A stretch of DNA of 64,000 bases from Mucidula mucida (lineage: Eukaryota; Basidiomycota; Agaricomycetes; Agaricales; Physalacriaceae), in assembly GCA_015501055.1 (NCBI GenBank), contig JADNYV010000148.1, positions 1-64,000 on the forward strand. The letters run 5' to 3'. A program made the position numbers and the translations under genes. The notes beneath the pieces were generated by a model that worked only from the letters and a program-made list of their open reading frames with translations, ran no database searches and was not told the DNA's origin. How positions within the stretch are numbered: the stretch's first letter is position 1; every line of letters begins with the position of its first letter. Below, in pieces: positions 20,756-32,446 of this stretch.

Positions 20756-23023
20756 ATGCTGAGGACGCGCCCAATTTGCGGCTACTTGTTCTCCTCGGGA
20801 CGATCACTACGCGCCATGTCGTCGACGACACAATCATTACCACTGGATCCGCCTTCCCCAGATGTCGAAGCGCAACTCTTCCAGGATAGGGTTACAGATA
20901 TGGAGGCATTCTTCTCGAGTCCGCGATTCGCCAACATCAAGAGGCCCTACTCAGCCGCGTCTGTCGTGGTCAAACAGGGCTCGCTTCCTGTGGTCCCCCT
21001 CCCCGCAACATTACTCGCTGACAAACTCTTTGGCGTGCTTAACCGTGCCGCGGAAGCAAAGAAACCTGTTCATACTATGGGCGCTATCGACCCCGTTCAA
21101 ATGACGCAAATGGCTCGCCACCAAGAGATCGTCTATATATCCGGATGGGCCGCGTCCAGCGTTTTGACGACCGCAAGTAATGAAGTTGGACCCGATCTTG
21201 GGTGCGTCACCTTTCAACATGCCAGTTTCGTGCGAGCTCAACGGGATGCATAGTGACTATCCTTACACGACCGTGCCCAATCAAGTCCAACGGATATTCC
21301 GCGCTCAACAACTACACGACAAGAAACATTATGATGAGCGCATGAGCGCCTCTCCCGAAGCCAGAGCGAAGATGGAATACGTCGATTATCTACGGCCTAT
21401 TGTTGCTGATGCTGATACCGGGTACGCCTCGTCTGGAACGACGTGGCATGAAGCTCATCTACGCTGTTTAGACACGGTGGTCTATCCGCTGTGATGAAAC
21501 TTGTCAAACTCTTCGCCGAATCTGTACTGCACTTTCTCTTTTCTCGTACTTCCCGCTCATGCCCTTGACAGGGTGCAGCTGGTATCCATATGGAGGACCA
21601 ACTTCATGGTGGGAAGAAGTGCGGACATCTAGGCGGCAAAGTTCTCGTACCAACGTCAACTCACATTTCTCGCCTGGTCGCTTCCCGGTTCCAATTAGAC
21701 CTGATGAAGTCGACGATGCTTCTCATTGCACGAACAGACTCGGAATCCGGCAAACTGCTCTCTTCGAATGTGGATGTCGCGGATCAAGAATTCATACTTG
21801 GAACGACAAATGAAGACAGCAAAGCTCTTGCGCAGGTTTTATCGGAAGCTGAGGCTTCTGGTGCCACCAATGCGGATATCGAAGAATTAGAGGCCATTTG
21901 GACGTCACAGCACCCCTTGTGCACATTTAATGAGGGTGAGCGCGGATGTACTCCTTCATCCGACCATCATTGACAGGGTTCAGCGGTCGAGAAGGCCTTC
22001 AATAACTCTGCTATTGAAGACAAAACCGCGGCTTATGATTCGTACCTCAAGGCAGTCGTCGATAAATCTACTGATGACGCTCGTAGCGTCGCTGAGGATA
22101 TCCTTGGCCACAAAGTCTTCTGGAATAGCGACCGTACGTCTTCTGTTCTTGTTCATCGAGTTGTCAACTAACACCTACGTCGACAGTCGCACGTACGAAG
22201 GAAGGTTACTATCATTGTACTGGCGGTATTGAGGTTGGTTGCCATCCTACATACAGGCGTTTCTCACATATTCGGATTGTAGCCCGCGATAAAGCGAGCT
22301 ATGGCCTTTGCGCCTTACGCCGATCTGCTTTGGCTAGAGACAAAGAAGCCTGATTTGGAGCAAGCGCGATTCTTTGCTCGTAAGATACGGGAGACGTATC
22401 CTGGCAAGTGAGTTCATGCATGTTTCTCTTTGTGGTCCTCTCGTTGAGCCTCGAGTCAGGATGTTCGTGTACAACCTTAGCCCGAGTTTCAACTGGTCCG
22501 CACATGGGTTCTCAGGTAGGTCGCGTTTTATATATCATGAGCTTTAGTTTTTGACGTTGAAACTAGATGCTGATTTGAAGAACTTCGTGTGGGACCTGGC
22601 GAAGGAAGGGTGCGTTGCTCGTTTATCGTGGACTCCCGACATCTAATGCAGTATCTCAGTTTCGTGTTGCAGTTGATATCACTCGCTGGTCTACACAGTG
22701 GCGCAGCGGCGACTGGCGAGTTGCTTCTTTCCTCTGGTGATTTGTATTGATACATATCAATTTCTAGCTGAGCTTGCAGCCCGCTATAAGGAAGACGGTA
22801 TGCTTGCTTACGTAGAACTCGTCCAGCGTAAGGAGAAGGCTATTGGTTGTGACGTCCTGACGCACCAGAAATGGTTTGTCCTTCATCTTTCGCCAGCTTA
22901 ACACTCATCTCATGTTCTCGAAGGAGTGGCGCCAATTACATCGATAGTATTCTATCGACGGTTTCATCTGGTTCCTCGAGCACATCTTCTATCGGAAAGG
23001 ATTCGACGGAGCACTCCTTCTGA
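20756..23023 (+). CDS. ICL2: Isocitrate lyase family protein, ICL2-like (probable 2-methylisocitrate lyase, mitochondrial)
   Basis: This enzyme would split 2-methylisocitrate into pyruvate and succinate in the methylcitrate cycle, which disposes of propionyl-CoA. The N-terminus ([19 protein letters not shown]) is basic and hydrophobic like a mitochondrial presequence. Family segments in order: [42 protein letters not shown], the active-site signature [33 protein letters not shown] and [13 protein letters not shown]. At least nine short introns are needed. The wording resembles yeast Icl2 more than glyoxylate-cycle isocitrate lyase. Propionyl-CoA also arises from valine and isoleucine breakdown, so the E2 gene at 10.4 kb is metabolically related. 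The end is GAG CAC TCC TTC TGA at 23009-23023. Confidence 0.88.
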
Positions 23024-23149
23024 AAGGCTTTCAGTAATCTTACTTACACTGTGTATCGAGCATTTTGACTTGCCTTAAAACGATGTATCAATTACCTAGC
23101 AGGATCACTCTAACGTCCTAAAACAAAGTCATCCAATCAAGAGATCAGA

Positions 23150-23640
23150 AGTGACCTATGAAGGATCTTGTATGGATCTTCCCAATTAATCAACAACTTG
23201 ACTTGTACTTTCTGTGGCGTGAAGCTTGTCAGCACTGGTTGAACATTTGAAGCAACACTATTGAATCAAGAGTCAACGGGATACAAGTACATAATGTAGA
23301 TAGTACGAGATCTAAAACAGTCATGGTCCTCCATCCCCATTGTCAGTCCTAGGGTTAGGGTTGGGACCCTCTTCCGACCAAAACAAAGAGGCCCACCCAG
23401 CCAGAGTGGCCAAAGTGGGACAGGAAAATATTGAGACGGTGCATAAGCCGAAGCCTATACAAGCCGCAGACACCCTCTGTATGGACAGGGTCGCCGTGCT
23501 ATGAAGGATCTCCACGGCCCATAAATCCGGGACATGAAGGGACTTATGCCATCAAGGTAAGTATGAGTTGTTGAGATGTTGGATGGAGGGCTTTATACTG
23601 TTGATGGTGCGCACGGACCATGTGCAGGGCTGGTGCTTTG
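23150..23640. repeat. Diverged repeat with telomere-like motif, left copy
   Basis: Reverse-complemented, this matches 47500-48010. The part around 23340-23600 is nearly identical, and the rest is more diverged. It contains CTAGGGTTAGGGTTGGG at about 23350-23366, i.e. two to three TTAGGG-type units. An open frame in it (minus 23515-23321) is shared only because the DNA repeats. It has no coding signature I recognise. Confidence 0.75.
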
Positions 23641-23915
23641 CGCACGGACCACAAGCGATCATGAATCGGGTGATACTGTTACACTCTAATTCTTGCTTGG
23701 AATATCCTCTGAGCGCGTAAAGCAACATCGCTGTTTACTACCCACTCGTAACTCAGTTGAACATTTTTGTTTCCCAAAAAGGATAATCACCATGTAGAGA
23801 CGTCCTCGATCACTCGGCCCAGACTCAGCCTTTGCCACTTGACCACAACCATCTCCAGTTGATCTCCAGTCTTTGACTCTTACTACTTGCGCGTTGTAAA
23901 CGACTTCAGTCTAGT

Positions 23916-26647
23916 ATGTCAACGCGTCGACAGCGCAATAGGTCGCCTGACGCGCCCTCGAAGCGCTCAAAGACGCACGACAATGAGGAGGTCATTGACC
24001 TGACCAGCGACGGGCCCGGGCCCCAAGATGACGAGGATCTTTCAGATATTCTGCTTCAAATCGATGCTATGGAGAAACAAGCTGAAAGCAGTGGCGCGGC
24101 AGCAGAGTCCGATGAGGCGCTAGCGCGTCGCCTTGCTGCTGAATGGGATGTAGAGGAGAATAGAGCGGGCGCGTCGAGTTCTTCAGGTTTGACTCGAGCC
24201 ACTCACATTGATGACGACGAAATTCTGGCGCGTCACCTTGCAGCAGAGTGGGATAAAGAGGATCCGCCGTCTTCCCAAGAGACAGAGGAAGCTAGCATTG
24301 AATTGGGCAAATTTGAATCACTGTTTACCGGAAGCCGGCCTTGCAGTAAGTGCGCCAAGAATATCTCTCCTTCAAGAGGCTTTGTAAGGTTATTGTTGTC
24401 TCAATGTCTCTTTATTAACTAATGTGGCGTAGGTGCTATTCGCATCATCCGACTTAGACGCATTGCCCCCTACTCTTACAGCTCTACTCCACGCGCCATG
24501 CCGAGTCTGTAAAATCAACCACTGCAGAGCCTGTTTCACACCCTTGAAATGCTTGTCGTCCTGTAAAGGTATAGCCAAGAACGCCACCTGTACCGTTCAT
24601 CTATGTTGTCCAAAAGTACGAGCAGTGGCATTATTCGAAACTTTGGCCTCATTCGACAAAATCTTTATTGCTGAGAAAGAGAATGCCAAGAAAAGGATCA
24701 AATCTGCGCAACAGACCAGTAAGCCTGTGTCTTCAGTCGGTCCCGGTGGTACTGGTTATGGCCAGGGCAGGGAACACCATGTGCACACGCACAATGGCTC
24801 CCGTGGCGGCACTAACGAGAGCAAGCGTAAAGGGAAAGGTCAGACGACCGATACTGAATCCCAGTGGGATGAAACGGTTGTGACCATGCTGCATCTCATC
24901 ACGAAACTCTTGCCAGAACCATATGCCCAAATACCACAGACCTTCGACTTACTGCCTCATGCATCCATTGGCCAGCTTCTCATTATGTCCCAAGTCCCAG
25001 ATCTTCTCGCCGGCTTACTGCGAAATGATTCCATCTCAGACTGGACCGCGCGGAGTGCTACGTACCATGCAATGTTAGCGCTCCTTCGCCGCATGGGCGA
25101 CTGCGAACTCACCATCCGGGTTCTTCTGGAGCCTCGCAAGGTGCGATCACACACGCCAGGCTTGGAAAGCTGGATGTGGGGCGAGGAAGAGATGACTTGG
25201 GTCACGTCCCGAAAAGGCGAAGTCGAAATGGCTCCGCCTCTCTATGACTACTTTAGGAAGCTCACGATTCAAAGCAAGGCCTTCATAAAGGGGGCATCCA
25301 ATGTAGTTGCGGGAGATGAGGACGTATTGGATTCCATTGCCTCTGGTTCTTCGCTTTGTGGCGATATAATTGCAGCGAACGATGATATGGAACGCGCCAT
25401 CTCTCTCCTCGGACTTTCTTCTGACGCTTCACTGCAAGAGACTTCGCCTAGAAAGGGAAAGGGGAAAGGACGGGATATCACTGTAGAAATGGAGAAGAAG
25501 TACTCCCAAGCATGCGAGCGCCTTGCGTTCAAGTACGTCGAGCTTACGAACAGTGATAAAGTCGCAGCGAATGCCAGCCGGCATAAAGCGTACAAATCTG
25601 CATTGGCTATGAGTCAGCCCGAGAATGGAACGCGAAACCCCAAGGATCGTGTCCACCTTATCCGGGAAGAAGCAGTGATGGCCACCAGTCTTCCACCGGG
25701 AATCTGGGTGCGAATTGACGAAGTTCGGAATGATATCCTGTACGTGAGAAGCCACCTCTTTTAGACAACAACATGCTGATGCGCCGCCGTGTACTAGGAA
25801 GATAATGATAGCAGGACCTGAAGGCACGCCATATGCTAATGGCCTATTCGAGTTCGACTGCTTCATGCCGTTGGAATACCCGCGTGTTTCTCCACAAATA
25901 CATCTATGCACGACTGGTGGGGGGACCGTGGGGTTCAATCCCAATTTGTATAATGATGGCACAGTCTGTCTGTCACTCCTGGGTACATGGGCGGGAAGGT
26001 GTGTGTATGCGAACCAAATAGAACGGTTCTTTTGCTCACACGCGCCCCCCCAAAAGACCGGAAGAACAGTGGCAACCGTACAAGTCCACGCTTCTGCAAG
26101 TGCTCGTGAGCATTCAGAGCATGATACTCATCGACCTTCCGTATTTCAATGAGTGAGAATATTCTCTTTTCTGTGTGAACGTTCTTTTGAAGCTAGTTTG
26201 GTAGACCTGGAAGAGGCGCCGCCAAGAAAACAAGTGCTAGTACGGCTTATAATCGGGATCTAACAGCTCACACTACGCGGTGGGCGATTGTGGATTGGTT
26301 GAAAGAGGAACACCGGCGTGGAATTTGGGCGGTGAGTGGCTTCCTTTATACAGACTGATATGCTCATCTCTTTTCAGGATGTCATCGCGTCGCACTTCAA
26401 GATTCGCCAGGATACTATAAGGAAGACGTGAGTGGTATTATTAGCCGGAGCATTCTCAACAACTGAGGTTATCACCAGAATCGTCCAATGGGGCCGCGAA
26501 AACCCAGCGATACATACCTATCATGGTCAAAGCGTTCCAGATCGGTGGACAGCGAATTATGTGGCACATAAGGGTATTGGTGTCGATTTATTGCACGAGT
26601 TCGACCGCGGAATGGCGCTCATTCAAAAATGGACGTCTCGCGAATAG
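23916..26647 (+). CDS. E2 ubiquitin-conjugating enzyme, large (UBE2O/BIRC6-like UBC domain)
   Basis: An E2-type protein of about 780 residues. The N-terminus is acidic, with two UIM-like segments ([13 protein letters not shown] and [13 protein letters not shown]). A cysteine cluster follows ([32 protein letters not shown]) that probably binds zinc, then a helical middle. The UBC fold begins at [14 protein letters not shown] and has [19 protein letters not shown], which contains the catalytic cysteine near base 25968. The SLLGTW context is typical of the large E2/E3 hybrids UBE2O and BIRC6. A C-terminal extension ([16 protein letters not shown]) follows. Introns include about 24381-24432, 25741-25799 and several after 26000. 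The stop is TAG at 26645. Confidence 0.85.
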
Positions 26648-27387
26648 ATACTTGGATATCTCGCCTCCGACAAGCTGAGTTGGATTTTGAGAAACTAGAA
26701 TTGGTGCTACCATACACACATGGGCACGCGTATTTCGGAGAATGTATACCTAGAAACTCTAAACCATCGGATCTGTGCGTGCACAGAGGCTCTTTGAGGT
26801 TTAACTGTGTTGTTAGCTTAACCCCGGGGATCAAAAAGAGTTTTTGACACTTGTTTTCTAGTCGCTTCCAAGTTCATCGTATGAGAAAGCGACGACTTTA
26901 CGTGTCGGTTCAATAACGAAGAATTCAGATATCAATTGAGATAACCGCCGCCTCGGGATTCGTCAACTGGCATACCCTACGTCAAGGCGTTGTATTCGTA
27001 TCACGGGGGCGTTCCTTCTGAGTCGTGTAAAGCACGAGTCGGGGAGGCGGAGATTAACTCGCGGCCCCGCGCCTCCGAGGCCCCGTCGATGTTGCGCCAC
27101 CGATCACTTTGAAGAAGAAGCCCGAAAATCCGCGCGGGCAGTGTCACTCAGCGATGTATTTTGTTACCTAGTAACAAGCTACAAAGACAGGGATATTTAA
27201 GTATAGCATGTAATTGAAAGCAAGTTTTTGTTTGTACACCAATGTCGAGGAAAATGAATGTGGGATGTGAATGCGGTTCCATAAACTAAATGCAGAAGAG
27301 TCATCGAAAGCAGGAGAACGTAAAGGTCATAACAACAAGGCAAAAAAGTTCGTCACAAACGTAAGGACAACTATGAAATGGGTCCGT
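26648..27387. other. Intergenic
   Basis: 740 bases between convergent 3' ends. It includes a GC-rich patch at 27040-27100. No gene is recognised. Confidence 0.45.
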
Positions 27388-28356
27388 TCACATAACTCGG
27401 AAGGCGCCTGGTCGAGAATACAAACACACGATGGTAAGGAAGAGGGTTGTGCAGGCAATAGGAATGGCGAAAAGAGTCGCTATCAGGGAGACGATGCTAT
27501 CAAGTGTGGGTTGCACAAAGGCGAGCTCATAGCTCCCGGCATCGAGCTTTTCAAAGTCGGAGGGGTAGTATGGACGGGATGGCGAAGGCGATAGAGGGTA
27601 CAAGGGCTCCTCAATAGAATTAGCGTGATGGACAGAAAGCCCGAGGTCTCTATCCACGCGATCCAAGGTGAGCCCATTCAGCCACTCATCGGCGTCCTCC
27701 TCCGAAGAAACGCTGCCAGCGTCCCGCGGAACGACTACGACGTCCCGACAAAGCAACCGCCGCCGCCGCTCCTTTGCAAGGACAAGTTTGCAGTTGAAAT
27801 CTTCAAGAACCACCGAAACAGCGTCCCATATGATCTCGGGCGACTGCTTGGGCGATGAAGCCCGGCCACCCAGGAAACGCAGCGATTTTCGGGAGAGATA
27901 GTACTCTAACCAGTGGAACCGATCGATGAACTGTTTGGGATTTATGGTGGACGAAGTAGGTTGTGTCACGGAGACGTTCTTGACTCTCCAGCCCCGCTGC
28001 AAGCACCCGCAGGCGCCGGAGAACTGCTCCCAGCTCCAAACGTCCTTGCCGTAGACGTCCTGATTATAAGCTATGCATTCTGGGCAGAGCAGCACGCGCA
28101 GGGTTGATTCATAGCGCTTTAGGGCAGATGCTGAACGGTCCATGAGCTGAGCGGTGATAGCGAGCAGGAGATGAGAGCGGATTATGGCAAGGAGTTCTGG
28201 GGGCAATGAAAGAAATTGAGATCGCGATATAACGATGGTGGGGAGGGTCGAACGCGCGACAATGGCCTGGTCGACGGTGCGAATTTCGTCGGAGAGATAG
28301 GCAAGGGCTGCATGCATGAGGGTAGATCGCGAAGTGATCACGGATGAAGAGGCCAT
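27388..28356 (-). CDS. F-box-like protein with C-terminal membrane segment
   Basis: A single exon of 322 residues from the ATG at 28356. This start is chosen because TATATATA lies near 28404-28412, which puts further upstream in-frame ATGs before the likely transcription start. An F-box-like motif, FLSLPPELLAIIRSHLLLAI, sits about 50 residues in. The middle has cysteine pairs (LLCPECIAYN; ACGCLQRGW). The C-terminus has one strong hydrophobic span (SIVSLIATLFAIPIACTTLF) near the end, as in tail-anchored proteins. Function is not known; membrane-bound F-box adaptors are one reading. Confidence 0.6.
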   Translation of the reverse strand: MASSSVITSRSTLMHAALAYLSDEIRTVDQAIVARSTLPTIVISRSQFLSLPPELLAIIRSHLLLAITAQLMDRSASALKRYESTLRVLLCPECIAYNQDVYGKDVWSWEQFSGACGCLQRGWRVKNVSVTQPTSSTINPKQFIDRFHWLEYYLSRKSLRFLGGRASSPKQSPEIIWDAVSVVLEDFNCKLVLAKERRRRLLCRDVVVVPRDAGSVSSEEDADEWLNGLTLDRVDRDLGLSVHHANSIEEPLYPLSPSPSRPYYPSDFEKLDAGSYELAFVQPTLDSIVSLIATLFAIPIACTTLFLTIVCLYSRPGAFRVM

Positions 28357-30180
28357 CGTGGACAATGGGGGAGAGCCAAACAGGTAGGCTTTGTGAGCGG
28401 GCGTATATATACGAGTACGAGCATGGCCACCGGAAGCAGAAGAAAAGACTGGCAGATGGATCGCCTTATTTGGCGCGAGAACACGAAGGCCGTAATGATG
28501 ACATGACGTGAACCTTCCGCGGCTTAAGCGACCTTGGAAGCAAAAGGATTCGGCCCTCCACTGTTCTGCGAACTGTCGCCGACTCGATAGTTTCCGTGGG
28601 GCGAGTCCATTCGGTGCCCGCCGGACACGCTGTGGCGCCCTGCCGGCCGTAGACACTGTTATCTCGCGAACAGCGTCGACGCAGACTCACACGTAATCAT
28701 GCTCCCATTTCCCAAGTGACCGTAGCGGTTACTAGAGCACAGGCTTCCGAATCGCAGTCATGGGGAACGCCGAGGCCAGAATTTGGAAGGAATCAGAAAT
28801 CGAGATACCCCCGTCAGTGGCAGAGGACAGCATAGAAAAGTACCGCAGAATGTACAGAACCACAGTACGGTGACCTGTGAGCCTCGAGAACCGTGTGATG
28901 ATGGTCATGGACAAGCTTGAGCGTCACTATCTCCGACCAGATCTTACTTAACCTAATACCCCTGCAGAACCGGAATCGGAGTCGACCGTACTCATTGTCC
29001 TATTGTAAGGAGCCTCTTTAGAACCGCAATGATTGATCTGCACCCTCAAAACCATACGCTTGTCCCAGCGCTCATTCCCTTTAGAGGTAGTTCGCGCCGG
29101 TAACAGCGGCGAGAAGGGAACCCAATACAATTGGCATAGCTCTGATATTCGGAACGAACTGAAAGCGACGAACAGACAGCGGCCAGAAGATACTGAACCT
29201 GGTGTTTCAACTTTGCACGCCGCTCACCACTCATCTATCTAACATCGTCCAATGTCGCCGGGAGCCCAGAATTCCGTCGTCTTCACCAAGGTAACTGACC
29301 AAGCAACGACGAAGCGCTCTGCGCACGTCACAGACGTCCACCGGCGTTCAGAATTTCGAAGATGCTCGACAGTAAATGCAATCAATCAATCATCCCCATT
29401 CTGATGTGGCGTTCCAACGCTCAAAAGTGAACTTTCCGTTGGGACTGGGTTGATCGCGGTTGATGCGTATCAATAAGAATCAAAACCTCCTGCTTTGTGA
29501 CACTTGCTTCCCAAGGATGATGGCAGTGTATGTGTTTAGCGTTGGTGCAAGTGCTTCGCTGCGATTTTAAGTGCCAACATAAATGGCCACGTACTAGAAG
29601 AGAGCCTACGAAACACACAGCGTCCACAGTTTTCCGCTTACACAACACTTTGGCGTATATCGAGAATGCAGAAAGATATGCAAATATCATGGTACAGTTG
29701 AAGAGCTCCCCAAGTCGATGAAGAAACTGACGATATGCACTGTTGACAGCAGTCAGGCAATAAATGGATAGCATATGCATGTCGGTGGATGTTGACGTCG
29801 CAACATTGCTTATTCAAGTGATCGTGCGCCACAGTCCTCGCTCCAGCGCCAATACCAGGCCAAGTAGTTTCATTATTCGGGTCTTTCTCCTTCTACCGGC
29901 GTGCGCGCTGGGTAGCCGTCATGTCCTAATTTAGCCGTTCTCGTCCAGATCGTCTTACAAGAGGCGGGACTTTGAACATCAGCTTGTCCTCAAGTTGTCG
30001 TAAACGAGTACACTCGAGTATTTGCGTACAGTTACAGATCCCTAGGATTCTGAGTGAAATTAAAGTAGAGCAAATACACGGGTTTTCGGTATTCATACGA
30101 ATCAAGTTGAGCACTGTTCTTGTCTCAGTAACGTTCCGACGCCGACGGTATGACTATAGAACCAACTCTCGGCGACTCTT
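28357..30180. other. Long gap; only the 28.4 kb promoter supported
   Basis: About 1.8 kb. The first 60 bases hold the TATATATA promoter of the preceding gene. The rest has only short frames without domains. No repeat or RNA gene is recognised. Confidence 0.4.
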
Positions 30181-31725
30181 CTAGGACCGATACCAGATTT
30201 CTGAAGTCAAGAAATCCATCTCTTTGAAAGAGCCAGGAGGCAGAAAATTCTTGATCGTGTATTCGATATGCACGCCAGACCTTTGACTCAACGCAGTCAA
30301 CTCCCGCACTATCCAGAGAGGCAAGCTATTGCCATGAAGAATGCGGATTGTTTGCAGCTTTGTCGCTGCGTGCCTTCTCTCCAGAATGTCAACGAGGGTA
30401 GCCCAAGAAGGGACCTCATCCATAGTCGTCGGGGCCAATTTCAGAAGACTCATGCTCTCAAAGTCAACAACGAGAGTATACAAATGTGGCAGAATGCTGA
30501 TTGACGAAAAATCGGAACAGGTGATTTCTTTGCAGTGAGATTCTAGATGAAAGAAATTCACAGCAAAGTGCAAAGTGACGAGACCTTGCAGGTGTGGAAG
30601 ACAGAGGAATTTAGTGCCACTGAGACCAATAGGCCTGATAATCAGGGTGGAAAGGCTGCACGACGATTTTTGGAGAAAGGATTCAACGATAGAAACTGCG
30701 GCCGGCGGATCGTCCTCATTGACATTTATGCATAATGTGGCCAAAGCAGGCAGCACCAGTCTGTCAAGCACAGCAACATCATACAAGACTTCAAGGTGTT
30801 TAGGGTTTGGATTGTAGACGAGGGGAGAGGCAGACTCAACAGCTGTCAGAGGTTCGGTCGATAGTGCGATGTGGCAGGAAATGAGGGATGGGAACAGGGA
30901 CAGGGTTTTCAACTCAGACAGCGCCAGCGGCGCGGCATAGTGCGTTATGTGCTCCATCGCAGACAATGAAAGTCCTCTATAGTAAAGCAGGCAGACACGC
31001 TTGAGCTGTGAGACTTGGAGGGATATGTTACAGTTGCCATCTTTCTTGGAATCAATGGACAAATCTTCCAAGTGCGGCATACTTCCCAGCGTTAACGATG
31101 AGAGGCGTGAAGCGAATGTAGAGTTGATAGTCTCCACATAAAGAATCTTCCATCGGTGAGATTCCTTCAACACAAGACTGTATATCGGGCCATGATATTC
31201 CCCTCTGAGCACGACTGTGAGAGGGTGCTGCCCAGACCGGCGCAGGTACTCCTGCGTGATCTCGGTGGTCATCGTCGCGGTGGCGATGGTGTCTCCTGGA
31301 TCACGTCTGGAGTTGTAGATCATCCTCGCCCACAAGCTGTGCGCAGATAGCATGATACCGCGCCACGAGCAGCACACTTGGGCGAGAGTCCATGGAGGTT
31401 TTCCTGAGTCCATGTATGAATAATTCTGACGGAGTGTATGTTCAAAGATGGATATCAAGACGTCGGGGGGAAGGTTGCGAATGGGCGCCAATGCTGAGTA
31501 GTGAAGTGCGAGTTGCCGTCTAGCGGCATTACAGTGTGATTGTAAACGAGTTAGATGTTCCTGTGCAACGGCGATGTCGCGCGTCAAAGCGGACGCAACG
31601 TCCGCTATCCTGACACGGTCGTGTGGTAGAAGTGGGATTTCGCCACGAAGGATGGAACGGAGAGAGACCAGGCTCGGCTCGTCGCATTGATGCAAGGTAG
31701 ACGTGAAGCGAATTTCGGAGGCCAT
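30181..31725 (-). CDS. F-box protein with leucine-rich region
   Basis: A single-exon protein of 514 residues from the ATG at 31725; the frame stays open upstream to 31938. The order is a short N-terminus, a coiled coil (DIAVAQEHLTRLQSHCNAAR), an F-box (SALAPIRNLPPDVLISIFEH, then WTLAQVCCSWRGIML and SLWARM), and a long leucine-rich part (for example LSSLTLGSMPHLEDLSI). This is the standard plan of the large mushroom F-box family, where the F-box binds Skp1 and the tail chooses the target of an SCF ubiquitin ligase. The target is unknown. It is intact, unlike the relative at 4.2-4.7 kb. Confidence 0.83.
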   Translation of the reverse strand: MASEIRFTSTLHQCDEPSLVSLRSILRGEIPLLPHDRVRIADVASALTRDIAVAQEHLTRLQSHCNAARRQLALHYSALAPIRNLPPDVLISIFEHTLRQNYSYMDSGKPPWTLAQVCCSWRGIMLSAHSLWARMIYNSRRDPGDTIATATMTTEITQEYLRRSGQHPLTVVLRGEYHGPIYSLVLKESHRWKILYVETINSTFASRLSSLTLGSMPHLEDLSIDSKKDGNCNISLQVSQLKRVCLLYYRGLSLSAMEHITHYAAPLALSELKTLSLFPSLISCHIALSTEPLTAVESASPLVYNPNPKHLEVLYDVAVLDRLVLPALATLCINVNEDDPPAAVSIVESFLQKSSCSLSTLIIRPIGLSGTKFLCLPHLQGLVTLHFAVNFFHLESHCKEITCSDFSSISILPHLYTLVVDFESMSLLKLAPTTMDEVPSWATLVDILERRHAATKLQTIRILHGNSLPLWIVRELTALSQRSGVHIEYTIKNFLPPGSFKEMDFLTSEIWYRS

Positions 31726-32446
31726 CCTGCGTGAATTGTGAAAGACTGCATCTACTAAACCTTCAAACACATACAAGGAGCAGCTATGCGACCAGGCGAA
31801 GGGGGTCCGTTCTGGGGAGTTTTCGACGAAGCACTGCAGCGCGGGACCGTGTATAGTCGGACGGTGTAGATGAAGAGCAAATTCGATCTCCGCGCGCACT
31901 TGTGCCGGCATATCGGCACAAATGCTTACATCCCACATTTGGACGTCGCTTTACCCAGCGTAGCTCAGCGAGCGGGGAGTCGGCGGCAAATATTGTCATG
32001 TTTTCCTTCCGACTAGTGAGACCCGATAAGCGAACCCCTTCACAGCTTGAAGACCACTCAGGCTCAAAACTGAATATACGTTAAACATCGGGTATATCGA
32101 AAATTTACATAGTGTAAAATCACATTTTGGTTCCAACATGCTACAATGGGGGGACGACGAGCAAAGCAGACTCCACGTAACAAAACGGAACGAAAGCGGG
32201 TGGACAGACAGAGTTGGGGAGAGGGGATGCGATTTATGACACAAGCAGAATCATGGATGGTAGTAAACACAAATGTAAGTGATGCAAAACGGAGGGACGA
32301 TTAGACAAAGTTAAAATAAAGACATGATTGTCGCTCGTCTCCGAGACGACAAGGCGCCGTGTTTTAAAAAGTTAGAATGCGAATTCAGATATCTGCGATG
32401 GATGTCAGATGGGTCGTTACTGGTGAAGAAAGATATGACGCACAAT
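31726..32446. other. Intergenic
   Basis: About 700 bases carrying the F-box gene promoter and the 3' end of the homeodomain gene. Nothing else is recognised. Confidence 0.45.

Noticed and set aside
23321..23515. Short conserved protein shared with 47656-47844
   Set aside because: Both frames lie in the same repeated DNA. The ends differ, and identity is as high in non-coding parts, so protein conservation is not indicated.
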